Below are positions 34,569 to 42,588 of a stretch of 64,000 nucleotides of DNA, piece after piece. The DNA is from Nocardioides sp. (lineage in GTDB: Bacteria > Actinomycetota > Actinomycetes > Propionibacteriales > Nocardioidaceae): NCBI RefSeq assembly GCF_030150155.1, contig NZ_JASLGR010000029.1:1-64000 (forward strand), given 5' to 3'. Position numbers and translations under genes: made by a program. The notes beneath the pieces are model-generated. The model saw nothing but the letters and a program-made list of their open reading frames with translations. It was not told the DNA's origin and did no database searches. Numbering within the stretch: the first letter of the stretch is position 1; each line of letters begins with the position of its first letter.

Positions 34569-35906
34569 TCATGGCAAGGCCAGTCTCGCGACCTTGTGAT
34601 ACGCGAATGGCGGCACGAGCAGTCCGGCGATGAGACCCGCGACCAGGATCGTGATGTAAAGGCCGTCGAGGGTGCCGCTCGCAGCCACCGCGATCCAGCC
34701 CACCGCGATGACGCCGACGAGGAAGGTGAGGTTGAGCGCGACCGACCAAGCGCCGAGACCGACCTCCTCCATCGTCGTCAGCGCGGCGATGGCGATCGCG
34801 GTCAGGCCGAGGCTCGGACCGACCACGTGCAGGTAGTGGGTGGCATGAGCGGCGGCGGCACCGGCTGGAAGCAGTAGGTCGACCAGCGCAGCGGCGGCGG
34901 CAACGACGACGATCGTGATGACGGCATAGGTGCCCACGAGCACGGCAAACGCGTGACGCAGCATGCTGACGCGGTGACCGGTGCGGGCATTGACCAGGAC
35001 GGCGATGCCGGAGCCGAATCCGACGGCAGGGATGGTGACTAAGTCTTGCACTGTCAGGGCGCTGCTGAACCCCTCGAGCGTGGATCGGTCTCCGTAGGCG
35101 CCGACCACGTGCAGCATGACGACGCTGTTGAGGAACAGCACGAGGAACGAGGCCGCGATGGGCAGTCCGATCTGCAGGGTGGTCGGCACCATCGTCGGGT
35201 CCCAACGGGCGAGGTGCGGCGGTCGGAGGACATGGCAGCGGGTCAGCAAGACCGCACCGAGCGCGAGCTCGACGACGCCGGCTAGGGCCGAAGCGATTGG
35301 TAGCGCGTCGAGCCCTACTGAGAGAGCCAGTCCGATGAGCGCCACGAGCCCAACGTTCACCGCGGCGAGGGTGATCGAGACGAGGGTGCCGAGCGTGGCG
35401 CGGCCCAGGCCACGCAAGGTGGCGGCGCTCAGCTCCCCGATTGCCCCGACCAGTTGAGCGACGACCATGAGCAGGGAGAAGTGACGCAGCTCCGGGGCCA
35501 GGGAGGCAGGCATCGAGGAGAGTGCGGCCAGCGGCGCGGCAGCCAGCGCAACCAGTACGGCGAGGACCGTGAAGGCGAGCACAGCGAGCCGTGCCGAGGA
35601 GCCGATCCTGGCCGACTGGTCGGGAGGGATCGCCTTGCCGTGACGACTGCGGGCGACCGCTACCTGGAGCGGGACCGCGATGCCTGTCGTGATCGCGGTG
35701 AGGATGAGTGAGAGTGGCAGGTAGACCGACCGGACATAGAGCGCTGTGCCGCCCATGTGGCCGACGAGCCCGGTGATGACCACGGTTACGAGCAGTTGTA
35801 CCGCGCTCGTTGTCGCAGCCGGTACGCAGGTGTGCATGACCTCCGCTATCGGACTGCGTGTCGGTGGAGCGGCAGGGGGCGTCGTGACCTCGGAGCCTTC
35901 AGACAT
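34569..35906 (-). CDS. MATE-family efflux transporter
   Basis: A 445-residue membrane protein with about twelve helices in two homologous halves, matching the MATE fold (AATTSAVQLLVTVVITGLVGHMG at helix 1, VAQLVGAIGELSAATLRGLG in helix 6). The second half repeats the pattern (TTLQIGLPIAASFLVLFLNSVVM, then TIPAVGFGSGIAVLVNARTG). MATE proteins export cationic drugs or metabolites using Na+ or H+. The ATG at 35906 follows GAGGGATCGCTG. It overlaps by 8 nt a small upstream frame. It is the first intact gene to the right of the decayed element. Confidence 0.85.
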   Translation of the reverse strand: MSEGSEVTTPPAAPPTRSPIAEVMHTCVPAATTSAVQLLVTVVITGLVGHMGGTALYVRSVYLPLSLILTAITTGIAVPLQVAVARSRHGKAIPPDQSARIGSSARLAVLAFTVLAVLVALAAAPLAALSSMPASLAPELRHFSLLMVVAQLVGAIGELSAATLRGLGRATLGTLVSITLAAVNVGLVALIGLALSVGLDALPIASALAGVVELALGAVLLTRCHVLRPPHLARWDPTMVPTTLQIGLPIAASFLVLFLNSVVMLHVVGAYGDRSTLEGFSSALTVQDLVTIPAVGFGSGIAVLVNARTGHRVSMLRHAFAVLVGTYAVITIVVVAAAAALVDLLLPAGAAAAHATHYLHVVGPSLGLTAIAIAALTTMEEVGLGAWSVALNLTFLVGVIAVGWIAVAASGTLDGLYITILVAGLIAGLLVPPFAYHKVARLALP

Positions 35907-36090
35907 CAGCGATCCCTCGAGTTGGCCGAGGATCAAGGTCCCGCGTGGCCCCGGCGGTGACGTTGACCAGCGGCACGTTCGACACCCCCTCCAAGAACTC
36001 CAGCGCCCGTGCGCCTCTGCGCCACTTCTCGGGTCGCGGATGCGCATCGATGGTGTCCGGTCCGAGAGGGTACGCGGCCCACTCTGCCAT
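35899..36090 (-). CDS. small hypothetical protein or gene fragment upstream of MATE gene
   Basis: A possible 63-residue product starting MAEWAAYPLGPDT. Its stop overlaps the MATE start by 8 nt (ATGTCTGA), which would allow coupled translation. Composition (YPLGPDTIDAHPRPEKW, FLEGVSNVPLVNVTAGA) is more protein-like than the other frames, but no ribosome site is seen and I do not recognise it. It could equally be the end of a decayed gene. The remaining sequence to 36285 holds no other gene. Confidence 0.35.
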   Translation of the reverse strand: MAEWAAYPLGPDTIDAHPRPEKWRRGARALEFLEGVSNVPLVNVTAGATRDLDPRPTRGIADV

Positions 36091-36285
36091 GGCGGGGCGC
36101 CGTGCTGACCGAGATCGGAGAAGCGCCCGGCCGGGCAAGGATTGGGAAGGGAAGCCTCGGTCCTCTCAGCCTCGGAGCCGTGGGGATATCTGTCAGTCGC
36201 TCCGTTCCGTGACCGACCCCCGCCACGGAGGGCGGGGCGGGTTCATCGGACCGAGCATGCCTCGAATGCTAGTAGCCCGAGGGTG

Positions 36286-37461
36286 TCAGCGGACCAGGTT
36301 CAGGGAGACCATCACCCTGCCGTCGTGGTAGCTGACCAGCAGGTTCTCGATCCGCCCACCGGTGGTGGACTTGTCCGTCATCGCGGAGCAGAAGTCGGAC
36401 TCGGGCTTGCAGTAGACGTCCTGCAGCGGTCCCCAGGGGCGGGTGCCGCCGGTGGCGGTCGTCCAGGCCGGGCCGGAGAACCAGGTGCGCAGATCGGCGA
36501 AGGTGAAGGAGGTCGGTACGCCGAACCAGCGGATCACCTCCTCGCCGTTGTCGGACTGCGAGCCGTCGATCGAGGACTGCACCCAGGTGCTCGGGATCGG
36601 CTCGGCGGCGGCGCGGGCGAACGCTGCGGCTGAGGCACCGGTCGGGGGCTGGTACTGGCGGTACTCGGCGAAGACACTGACCTGGGTCGGGGCGCCGTCG
36701 ATGCCGGCGTACGCCGTCGCCTGGACGGTGTACTCGGGGTGCTGGCCGGCGGCTGGGATCAGCTGGGCCTTGCAGGTGGTGGTCGGATCGGTGCTGCAGT
36801 AGACGGTCTGGATCGCGCCGAAGGCCGGCCCGCCGGGGTGGGACGTGCTGGTGGTCCAGCCGGGTCCCTCCAGCCAGGAGCGCAGGTCGGCGGCGGTGAC
36901 CGTGTGCGGGACGTCGTACTCGCGCGACATGCTCTTGTTGTAGAACGACACCGAGCCGTCGTCACCGCTGGAGCTGCTGCTCAGGGTCCAGTCCGCGGGG
37001 AGCGGCATGGCGTCGACCTTGACCTTCAGCGCCTTGATCTGCGGTGGCGGGACGAGGTAGAACCACCGCAGGTTCGTGAACGTCACCACGCAGGCAGCGC
37101 CCAGCCCGCCGATCAGGATGAGCTGGAGGAACCAGCGCAGGATGCCGAGCCCGAGGCCGCCGAGCGGGCCGAAGGTCTCCATGTACTCCTCGCCGCCGCC
37201 CTGCCCGCCGCTCGCGGCGACGCCCCAGAAGCCGAAGCGCGCCACGATCCAGAAGACCGTCGGCAGGGCGAACGCGCACACCAGGGTGGTGGGGATCCAG
37301 CGGTGGTGGTCGAAGATCGACGCCAGGCCGAACGCCCACAGTCCGATGCCGATGAGCACCGGGATGACGTGCCACGCCACCAGGATCAGGGCCGCGCGGC
37401 CGAGGCTGCCGTGGGTGCGCGCGGCCAGGGACGGCGACGAGTGGCCCGAGAGTTTCGCCAT
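36286..37461 (-). CDS. membrane-anchored protein with duplicated extracytoplasmic domain
   Basis: A 391-residue protein with three predicted membrane segments in the first 140 residues (LILVAWHVIPVLIGIGLWAF; TTLVCAFALPTVFWIVARFGFW; FLQLILIGGLGAACVVTF). It continues with two tandem copies of a domain of about 85 residues. Copy 1 reads PLPADWTLSSS...DLRSWLEGPGWTTS...IQTVYCS; copy 2 reads PIPSTWVQSS...DLRTWFSGPAWTTA...LQDVYCK. Each copy has two cysteines that may form a disulfide. I do not recognise the domain. It is probably an envelope protein; the ligand is unknown. Confidence 0.7.
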   Translation of the reverse strand: MAKLSGHSSPSLAARTHGSLGRAALILVAWHVIPVLIGIGLWAFGLASIFDHHRWIPTTLVCAFALPTVFWIVARFGFWGVAASGGQGGGEEYMETFGPLGGLGLGILRWFLQLILIGGLGAACVVTFTNLRWFYLVPPPQIKALKVKVDAMPLPADWTLSSSSSGDDGSVSFYNKSMSREYDVPHTVTAADLRSWLEGPGWTTSTSHPGGPAFGAIQTVYCSTDPTTTCKAQLIPAAGQHPEYTVQATAYAGIDGAPTQVSVFAEYRQYQPPTGASAAAFARAAAEPIPSTWVQSSIDGSQSDNGEEVIRWFGVPTSFTFADLRTWFSGPAWTTATGGTRPWGPLQDVYCKPESDFCSAMTDKSTTGGRIENLLVSYHDGRVMVSLNLVR

Positions 37462-37571
37462 GCCTCATTCAATCAACCGCCCGTCGACCGACCGTTGACT
37501 CCACGCCGTCCACCGGCGCGAGGCGCGGTCAGGATCGGGGCGATACCCGACACCAGTGGGAGACTGGAGCC

Positions 37572-38123
37572 ATGAGCCTCACCGCCCTTCACTCTGCCCT
37601 GGCTGCCACCGATCTGCTCACCGAGCTCGAGATCGAGGACGGCTTCATCCACGGCGAGACCACGTTCGCGGCGGCCGGTGTCGAGGTCGTCGTGAACGTC
37701 GACCCCGACCCCGAGGAGGAGGGCCGCGAGGTCGACGCCGCCGCGATGGTCGAGCGCACCCGCGCCCTGCTCGGCCTCAGCGCCGAGGAGTTCACCCGGA
37801 TCGTCGGTGAGGTCGCCGACGAGATCGACGCCGCGCTCGAGGAGGAGGAGATCGAGAAGGTCGCCGACCTGCGGGTCGACCTCACCCCGGTCTCCCTGAT
37901 CGTCCTTCCCGAGGGTGCCGGCCTGGTCCTGCTCGCCCCCACCCAGCTGCCGAACGGCGCCGTCACCGTGATCCTCGACGACGAGCGCGAGATCACCGAG
38001 ATCCAGCTCCAGGGCCCCGAGGGTGGCTGCGGCGAGGGCTGCGCCTGCGGCTCCGAGGGTGCTGAGGGCGAGTCGTTCACCAGCGTCGAGGAGCTGATCG
38101 GCTCGCTCTCCACCGAGAGCTGA
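37572..38123 (+). CDS. acidic hypothetical protein with C-terminal Cys-rich tail
   Basis: A 183-residue, very acidic soluble protein. The N-terminal half (SALAATDLLTELEIEDGFIHGETTF) is followed by a Glu-rich helix (IDAALEEEEIEKVADLRVDL) and a beta-rich segment. The tail GGCGEGCACGSEG has four closely spaced cysteines that could bind a metal or cluster. The family is not recognised. The ATG follows GGGAGACTGGAGCC, a good ribosome site. It is divergent from the duplicated-domain membrane protein and ends at a strong terminator. Confidence 0.7.
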   Translation: MSLTALHSALAATDLLTELEIEDGFIHGETTFAAAGVEVVVNVDPDPEEEGREVDAAAMVERTRALLGLSAEEFTRIVGEVADEIDAALEEEEIEKVADLRVDLTPVSLIVLPEGAGLVLLAPTQLPNGAVTVILDDEREITEIQLQGPEGGCGEGCACGSEGAEGESFTSVEELIGSLSTES

Positions 38124-38159
38124 GCCCCTGCGCGGCCCCCGAGGCCGCGACGAGCAACC

Positions 38160-38196
38160 CTGACGCCCTGCCCCGTTCAACGGGGCAGGGCGTCAG
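38160..38196. terminator. intrinsic terminator between convergent genes
   Basis: A 15-bp perfect stem (CTGACGCCCTGCCCC at 38160-38174, complement at 38182-38196) with a 7-nt loop reaches into the last codons of the convergent TetR gene. Confidence 0.88.
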
Positions 38197-38825
38197 TGCA
38201 GCTGCAGGGTGCCGATCTGACGCGCGGTCAGGGCGGCGAACAGTCCGTCGGCCGGGTCGGCCGAGCCGACGAAGTGGCCGGCGAGCTCCAGGCTGAGGAA
38301 GCCGACGACGGCGGCGAGCTCGGCGAGCACCGCTGCGGTGCCCGACGGGTCGCCGGCCTCGAGCCGGGCCATCTGGGTGCGCAGGTCGGGGGACTCGAAG
38401 CCGGGCACCGGCCGCCGGGCGCCGACCGCGAGGAAGGGCGCCGCCACCCGAGCCGCTGCGGGCACCGTCTCCGCCGGCGCGACGTACCCCGGGATCGGGG
38501 TGCCGTAGATCAGCTGGAACTCGTGGGGCGCCTCGATCGCCCACGCCCGGAGTATGTCGACGAGGTGCTGCCAGGCCTCGGCCTCGCCCCACACCGGGTC
38601 GACCGTCAGACGATCGGCGAGCCGGTGGTAGCTCTCCATGATCAGCTCGGTCAGCAGGGCGTCGCGGCTGGGCGCATAGCGGTAGAGCGCCGAGGGCACC
38701 AGGCCGACGGTCCGCGCGATCCGACGGATCGACAGCCCGCCGCCGCCGTACTCGGCGATCTCGTCGCGGGCGGCGGCGAGGATCGCCTCCCGGGTGCGGG
38801 CCCGGGACTCCTCTCGTACGGCCAT
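38193..38825 (-). CDS. TetR-family transcriptional regulator
   Basis: A 210-residue repressor with an N-terminal TetR helix-turn-helix (TREAILAAARDEIAEYGGGG, then LSIRRIARTVGLVPSALYRY, recognition helix about residues 35-50) and a WHG-type C-terminal ligand domain (FQLIYGTPIPGYVAP). It probably represses itself and the divergent membrane protein/monooxygenase pair through the palindromes at 38879-38947. The ATG at 38825 is chosen; the frame extension to 38969 runs through the operators. Confidence 0.9.
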   Translation of the reverse strand: MAVREESRARTREAILAAARDEIAEYGGGGLSIRRIARTVGLVPSALYRYAPSRDALLTELIMESYHRLADRLTVDPVWGEAEAWQHLVDILRAWAIEAPHEFQLIYGTPIPGYVAPAETVPAAARVAAPFLAVGARRPVPGFESPDLRTQMARLEAGDPSGTAAVLAELAAVVGFLSLELAGHFVGSADPADGLFAALTARQIGTLQLH

Positions 38826-38878
38826 CGGTGGTCCTCTCGTGCTCCGTGGTCGGGTCCCACCAGTCTGCCACACAAGTG

Positions 38879-38947
38879 AGAACAGTGTTCTTGACAATGA
38901 GAGAACAGTGTTCTTGAATCGGTGGCATGAATAGTGAACAGCGTTCT
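38879..38947. promoter_or_regulatory. TetR operator cluster and promoter of divergent gene
   Basis: Two identical near-perfect palindromes AGAACAGTGTTCT lie at 38879-38891 and 38902-38914, centre to centre 23 bp, and a third related site (GAACAGCGTTCT) at 38936-38947 inside the start of the divergent gene. TTGACA at 38891-38896 and TTGAAT at 38914-38919, 17 bp apart, form a plausible sigma-70 promoter. The second palindrome fills its spacer and the predicted transcript starts almost at the ATG at 38927. Repressor bound here would block the promoter directly. Confidence 0.8.
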
Positions 38948-39622
38948 CGTTTCCGGTCTCCCGCTCCACACCTCGCCGCGCCCCTGGTGGGCTCGGGCGT
39001 GCTGATGGCGCTCTACCTCCTGCTTCGGCCCTACGGCGACACCCGCAGCGACGCCGACCTGGCCGCGGCCGTCGCCTCGACCCGCTGGCTGGTGGCCCAC
39101 CTGTGTGGCATGCTCGCGCTCGCCTCCGCCGGCCGACTGGCCCTGCGGATCCACGACCTCGACCCGCGCCCGCTGACGGCCGCGGCGCGGTGGACCGGGC
39201 TGGCGGGCGTCGTACTGGTGCTGCCGTACTACGGTGCCGAGGCGTTCGCCCTCCATGTCATCGGCGGCTCGGTGCCGGACCCGACCACGGCCGCCGACCT
39301 GGTCACCCAGGTCCGCGGTCAGGGGCTGGCGATGACCATGTTCGGCCTCGGCCTGGCCCTGATCGCCGTCGCGGCGGTCCTGATCGGGCTGTGGTGGCTG
39401 CGATGGGTGCGCGGGAGCGCGACGACGAGTCGTCTCCTGGTCGTGGCGCCCTGGCCGTGGGTGATCCTGACCGCGTGCGTGCTGCCGCAGTTCTACCTGC
39501 CGCCCGCCGGCCGGATCGCCTTCGGCGTCGTGTACCTCGTCGCCGCCCTCGGCTTCCTCGCGGCGGTCCACCGTGTCGGCGCCCTTCCGGTTGCCGGGCA
39601 GCGTGCTCGCACGACAGCATGA
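38927..39622 (+). CDS. hypothetical integral membrane protein, TetR-controlled
   Basis: A 231-residue membrane protein with six predicted helices (VGSGVLMALYLLLRP; HLCGMLALASAGRLAL; LAGVVLVLPYYGAEAFAL; MFGLGLALIAVAAVLIGLWWL; VVAPWPWVILTACVLP; FGVVYLVAALGFLAAVH). No family is recognised. It faces the TetR gene across the operator cluster, so it is probably induced by the regulator's ligand. Its mRNA appears leaderless or nearly so, as the -10 element lies 8 bp before the ATG. The monooxygenase-like gene follows 4 nt later. Confidence 0.72.
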   Translation: MNSEQRSRFRSPAPHLAAPLVGSGVLMALYLLLRPYGDTRSDADLAAAVASTRWLVAHLCGMLALASAGRLALRIHDLDPRPLTAAARWTGLAGVVLVLPYYGAEAFALHVIGGSVPDPTTAADLVTQVRGQGLAMTMFGLGLALIAVAAVLIGLWWLRWVRGSATTSRLLVVAPWPWVILTACVLPQFYLPPAGRIAFGVVYLVAALGFLAAVHRVGALPVAGQRARTTA

Positions 39623-39626
39623 CCGC

Positions 39627-39950
39627 GTGATCGCCCGCACGCCGACCCCGCCCTACACCGCCGTGATCTTCACCTCGCTGCGCACCGAGGGGGACCAGGG
39701 CTACGCCCGGATGTCGGAGCGGATGGCCGACCTCGCCGCCCAGCAGCCCGGCTTCCTGGGGGTGGAGTCGGCCCGGGAGGACGTCGGGATCACCGTCTCC
39801 TACTGGGTCGACGACGCCGCTGCCGCAGGGTGGAAGCAGGTCGCCGAGCACCTGATCGCCCAGGAGCGTGGCCGATCGACCTGGTACACCGACTACCAGG
39901 TCCGGGTCGCGACGGTGACCCGCTCCTACGGCCCCGACGGCCCGCGCTGA
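39627..39950 (+). CDS. antibiotic biosynthesis monooxygenase (ABM) domain protein
   Basis: A 107-residue dimeric ferredoxin-like protein of the ABM family (YTAVIFTSLRTEGDQGYARM, GFLGVESAREDVGITVSYWVDD, TWYTDYQVRVATVTRSYG). Members act as cofactor-free monooxygenases on quinones or as haem-binding or signal proteins. The GTG at 39627 is four bases after the membrane protein stop, so the two form an operon under TetR control. A detoxification or quinone-related role is plausible but unproven. Confidence 0.82.
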   Translation: MIARTPTPPYTAVIFTSLRTEGDQGYARMSERMADLAAQQPGFLGVESAREDVGITVSYWVDDAAAAGWKQVAEHLIAQERGRSTWYTDYQVRVATVTRSYGPDGPR

Positions 39951-39969
39951 GCCAGGCTTGCCTTACCCC
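39951..39969. promoter_or_regulatory. possible DtxR/IdeR-type iron box
   Basis: GCCAGGCTTGCCTTACCCC resembles the actinobacterial iron box (consensus TTAGGTTAGGCTAACCTAA) at about 10 of the 14 central positions. It lies 93 bp before the ABC transporter start. This is a by-eye match only. Confidence 0.35.
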
Positions 39970-40062
39970 GGGGTGCCCGCACGGTCGGTGCGATGATCGT
40001 CGCTGCCGTACGCCGACCCGCCGCCCCGGCCGGCGTCGGCACCGCAGGACGAAGGAGCCCCG

Positions 40063-41934
40063 ATGAGACCGATGCCTGGGATCGCCCTGGGGCAGCTGAC
40101 CGGCGACCCGACCGCGAAGACGGCGAAGGTCGAGCGGGAGACGCTGCTGCGGGTGATGGGGTTCGCCCGACCGCACCGCTCCAAGATCGGTGCCTTCCTC
40201 GTCGTCACGGTGCTCGACGCGCTGATGGTCGCGGTGCCGCCGTTGCTGATGCAGCGGATCATCGATGACGGCGTGGCCAAGAGCGACACCGGGCTCGTCG
40301 TACGACTGGCGACGGTCGTCGCCCTGGTCGCCGTCGTCAGTGCTGGTCTCTCGGTGGTCTCGGGGGCGCTGTCGAGCCGGATCGGGGAGGGGCTGATCTT
40401 CGACCTGCGGACGAAGGTCTTCGCGCACGTGCAGCGGCTGCCGCTGGCGTTCTTCACCCAGACCCAGACCGGCGCCCTGACCTCGCGGCTCAACAACGAC
40501 GTGATCGGTGCCCAGCGCGCCTTCACCTCGACCCTGCAGAGCACGGTGTCGAACCTGATCGGCGTCGCGGTCGTCGGGGTCACGATGCTGTTCCTGAGCT
40601 GGCAGGTCACCGTGGTGTGCCTGCTGATGGTGCCGATCCTGTGGATCGCGTCGCGCTGGGTGGGCCAGCGCATCTCCGGGCTGACCCGGCGTCAGATGGA
40701 CGGCAACGCCGACCTGGGCAACGCGATGACCGAGCGGTTCAACGTCGGCGGCGCCCTGATCGTGAAGCTGTTCGGCCGGCCCGCGCACGAGGATGCGGTG
40801 TACGCCGAGAAGGCGGCGGTCGTGCGCGACCTCGGGGTCCGGATCTCGCTGTTCACCCGTTCCTACATGGCGGTGATGGCCCTGGTGCCGGCGCTGGCCA
40901 CGGCGTTCGTCTACGGCATCGGCGGCTACCTGGCGGTGAAGGGCTCGCTGAGCATCGGCACCGTGGTCGCGCTCAGCATCCTGCTGACCCGGCTGCTCGG
41001 CCCGCTGCAGGCGCTGTCCAACGTCAGGATCGACGTGATGACCGCCCTGGTCAGCTTCGACCGGGTCTTCGAGATCCTCGACCTGCCCAACGCGATCACC
41101 GAGAAGCAGTCCGCGCAGGGGCTGCCGGCCGGCGCGAGCGGCGTCGAGTTCCGGGACGTGCACTTCTCCTACCCGGCCTCTGGCTCGGCGTCGGCACCCT
41201 CGCTGGGGGCCGGGGTGAGCCGGTCCCGACGTGGCTCCGGTGAGGTGCTGCGCGCGGTCTCCTTCACCGCTGAGCCGGGCCAGATGGTCGCCCTGGTCGG
41301 ACCCTCCGGGGCCGGCAAGTCGTCCCTGACCCACCTGGTCGCGCGGCTCTACGACGTCGACGCCGGCCAGGTGCTCGTCGGCGGGCACGACGTCCGCGAC
41401 GTCACGTTCGCCTCGCTGACGGACACGGTCGGGTACGTCACCCAGGACGCCCACATGTTCCACGACTCCATCCGGGCCAACCTGCTCTTCGCCCGGCCCG
41501 AGGCCACCGAGGCGCAGATGTGGGACGCCCTGGAGCGGGCCCAGATCGATGCCCTGGTGCGGTCCCTGCCCGAGGGGCTCGACACGCTGGTGGGGGACCG
41601 CGGCTACCGGCTCTCGGGCGGTGAGCGTCAGCGCCTCGCGATCGCCCGGCTGCTGCTCAAGGCACCGGCCGTGATCGTCCTCGACGAGGCCACCGCGCAC
41701 CTCGATTCAGAGTCCGAGGCCGCCGTACAGCAGGCTCTGGATCACGCCCTGGAGGGCCGCACCTCCCTGGTCGTCGCCCACCGACTGTCCACCATCCGCA
41801 ACGCCGACCTGATCGTGGTGATCGACCACGGCACGGTCGTCGAGCAGGGCACCCACGCCGAGCTGATGGCGGCACACGGCCTGTACGCCGACCTCCATGC
41901 CACCCAGTTCGCGGAGCGCGCCGGGGCGGAGTGA
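40063..41934 (+). CDS. ABC exporter, fused permease and ATPase
   Basis: A 623-residue half-transporter that works as a homo- or heterodimer. Six membrane helices occupy residues 30-320 (IGAFLVVTVLDALMVAVPPL at the start). The nucleotide-binding domain has Walker A GPSGAGKSS (about residue 413), the Q-loop VTQDAHMF, signature LSGGERQRL, Walker B VIVLDEATAHLD and H-loop VAHRLSTIR. A Ser/Gly-rich insert (SGSASAPSLGAGVSRSRRGSG) lengthens the linker before the ATPase. It is unpaired. If the upstream iron box is real it would be iron-regulated; otherwise the substrate is unknown. Confidence 0.9.
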   Translation: MRPMPGIALGQLTGDPTAKTAKVERETLLRVMGFARPHRSKIGAFLVVTVLDALMVAVPPLLMQRIIDDGVAKSDTGLVVRLATVVALVAVVSAGLSVVSGALSSRIGEGLIFDLRTKVFAHVQRLPLAFFTQTQTGALTSRLNNDVIGAQRAFTSTLQSTVSNLIGVAVVGVTMLFLSWQVTVVCLLMVPILWIASRWVGQRISGLTRRQMDGNADLGNAMTERFNVGGALIVKLFGRPAHEDAVYAEKAAVVRDLGVRISLFTRSYMAVMALVPALATAFVYGIGGYLAVKGSLSIGTVVALSILLTRLLGPLQALSNVRIDVMTALVSFDRVFEILDLPNAITEKQSAQGLPAGASGVEFRDVHFSYPASGSASAPSLGAGVSRSRRGSGEVLRAVSFTAEPGQMVALVGPSGAGKSSLTHLVARLYDVDAGQVLVGGHDVRDVTFASLTDTVGYVTQDAHMFHDSIRANLLFARPEATEAQMWDALERAQIDALVRSLPEGLDTLVGDRGYRLSGGERQRLAIARLLLKAPAVIVLDEATAHLDSESEAAVQQALDHALEGRTSLVVAHRLSTIRNADLIVVIDHGTVVEQGTHAELMAAHGLYADLHATQFAERAGAE

Positions 41935-42012
41935 GTCAGGCGTCGGGGTGGGATGGTCGACGAGGTGCTGCGTTCTCCCGCGGCAACGGCGCAGGAGCCC
42001 TAGGGTGACACC

Positions 42013-42579
42013 GTGTTCCTCACGGTCGCGAAGAGCCCGACGGGCGGCGTCGTCTGGCGCCCCAGCCTCCCGGCGAAGGTCCTCACCGGCCTCCTCGGCC
42101 TGGTCGGCGGCACCGCCTGCGCGTGGCTGTTGCTGACGGGGGACGACCAGTCCCTCAAGGACCAGGGCCTGCAGGCACTCTGCGTGATCGCGGCGCTCGT
42201 CGCGGTGCCACCGGCGGTGTTCCGGTGGCGGGTGGTCCTGGAACGTGACGAGCTGCTCTTCGTCTTCCTCAGCACCCGGCGACTTCCGGTGCGCGACATC
42301 GTCCAGGCGACGTGCTCGTCCGGCGACGGCGTGGCGTTCGTCTGCGCTGACGGCCGTAGCGAGTCGACCAGCCTGGTCGGCAACGGGCTGTGGTCGCATC
42401 GACGGACCAAGCCGACGGATGCCGACCTGATGGCGCGCACCGTGCTGTGTGCTGCCGCCGAGGCGCGGGGCGAGGCCCCGCCGACCGAGTTCCGGCTGCC
42501 GCCGGTGAGGCTGACGAAGAGGCAGCTCCTCCGTGGCGGCGTCTTCGCGTTCCTGTTTGGGGCGTTCTTCAGCGACTGA
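42013..42579 (+). CDS. hypothetical membrane protein with PH-like domain
   Basis: A 188-residue protein with two N-terminal membrane helices (VLTGLLGLVGGTACAWLLL; ALCVIAALVAVPPAVFRW). A small beta-rich domain follows (RWRVVLERDELLFVFLSTRRLPVRDI), resembling the bacterial PH domain of DUF-type membrane proteins. The C-terminus is basic and ends in a short hydrophobic stretch. It starts at GTG 42013 and is convergent with the PucR-like regulator gene, 9 nt apart. The function is unknown. Confidence 0.68.
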   Translation: MFLTVAKSPTGGVVWRPSLPAKVLTGLLGLVGGTACAWLLLTGDDQSLKDQGLQALCVIAALVAVPPAVFRWRVVLERDELLFVFLSTRRLPVRDIVQATCSSGDGVAFVCADGRSESTSLVGNGLWSHRRTKPTDADLMARTVLCAAAEARGEAPPTEFRLPPVRLTKRQLLRGGVFAFLFGAFFSD

Positions 42580-42588
42580 GCCCGGCCC

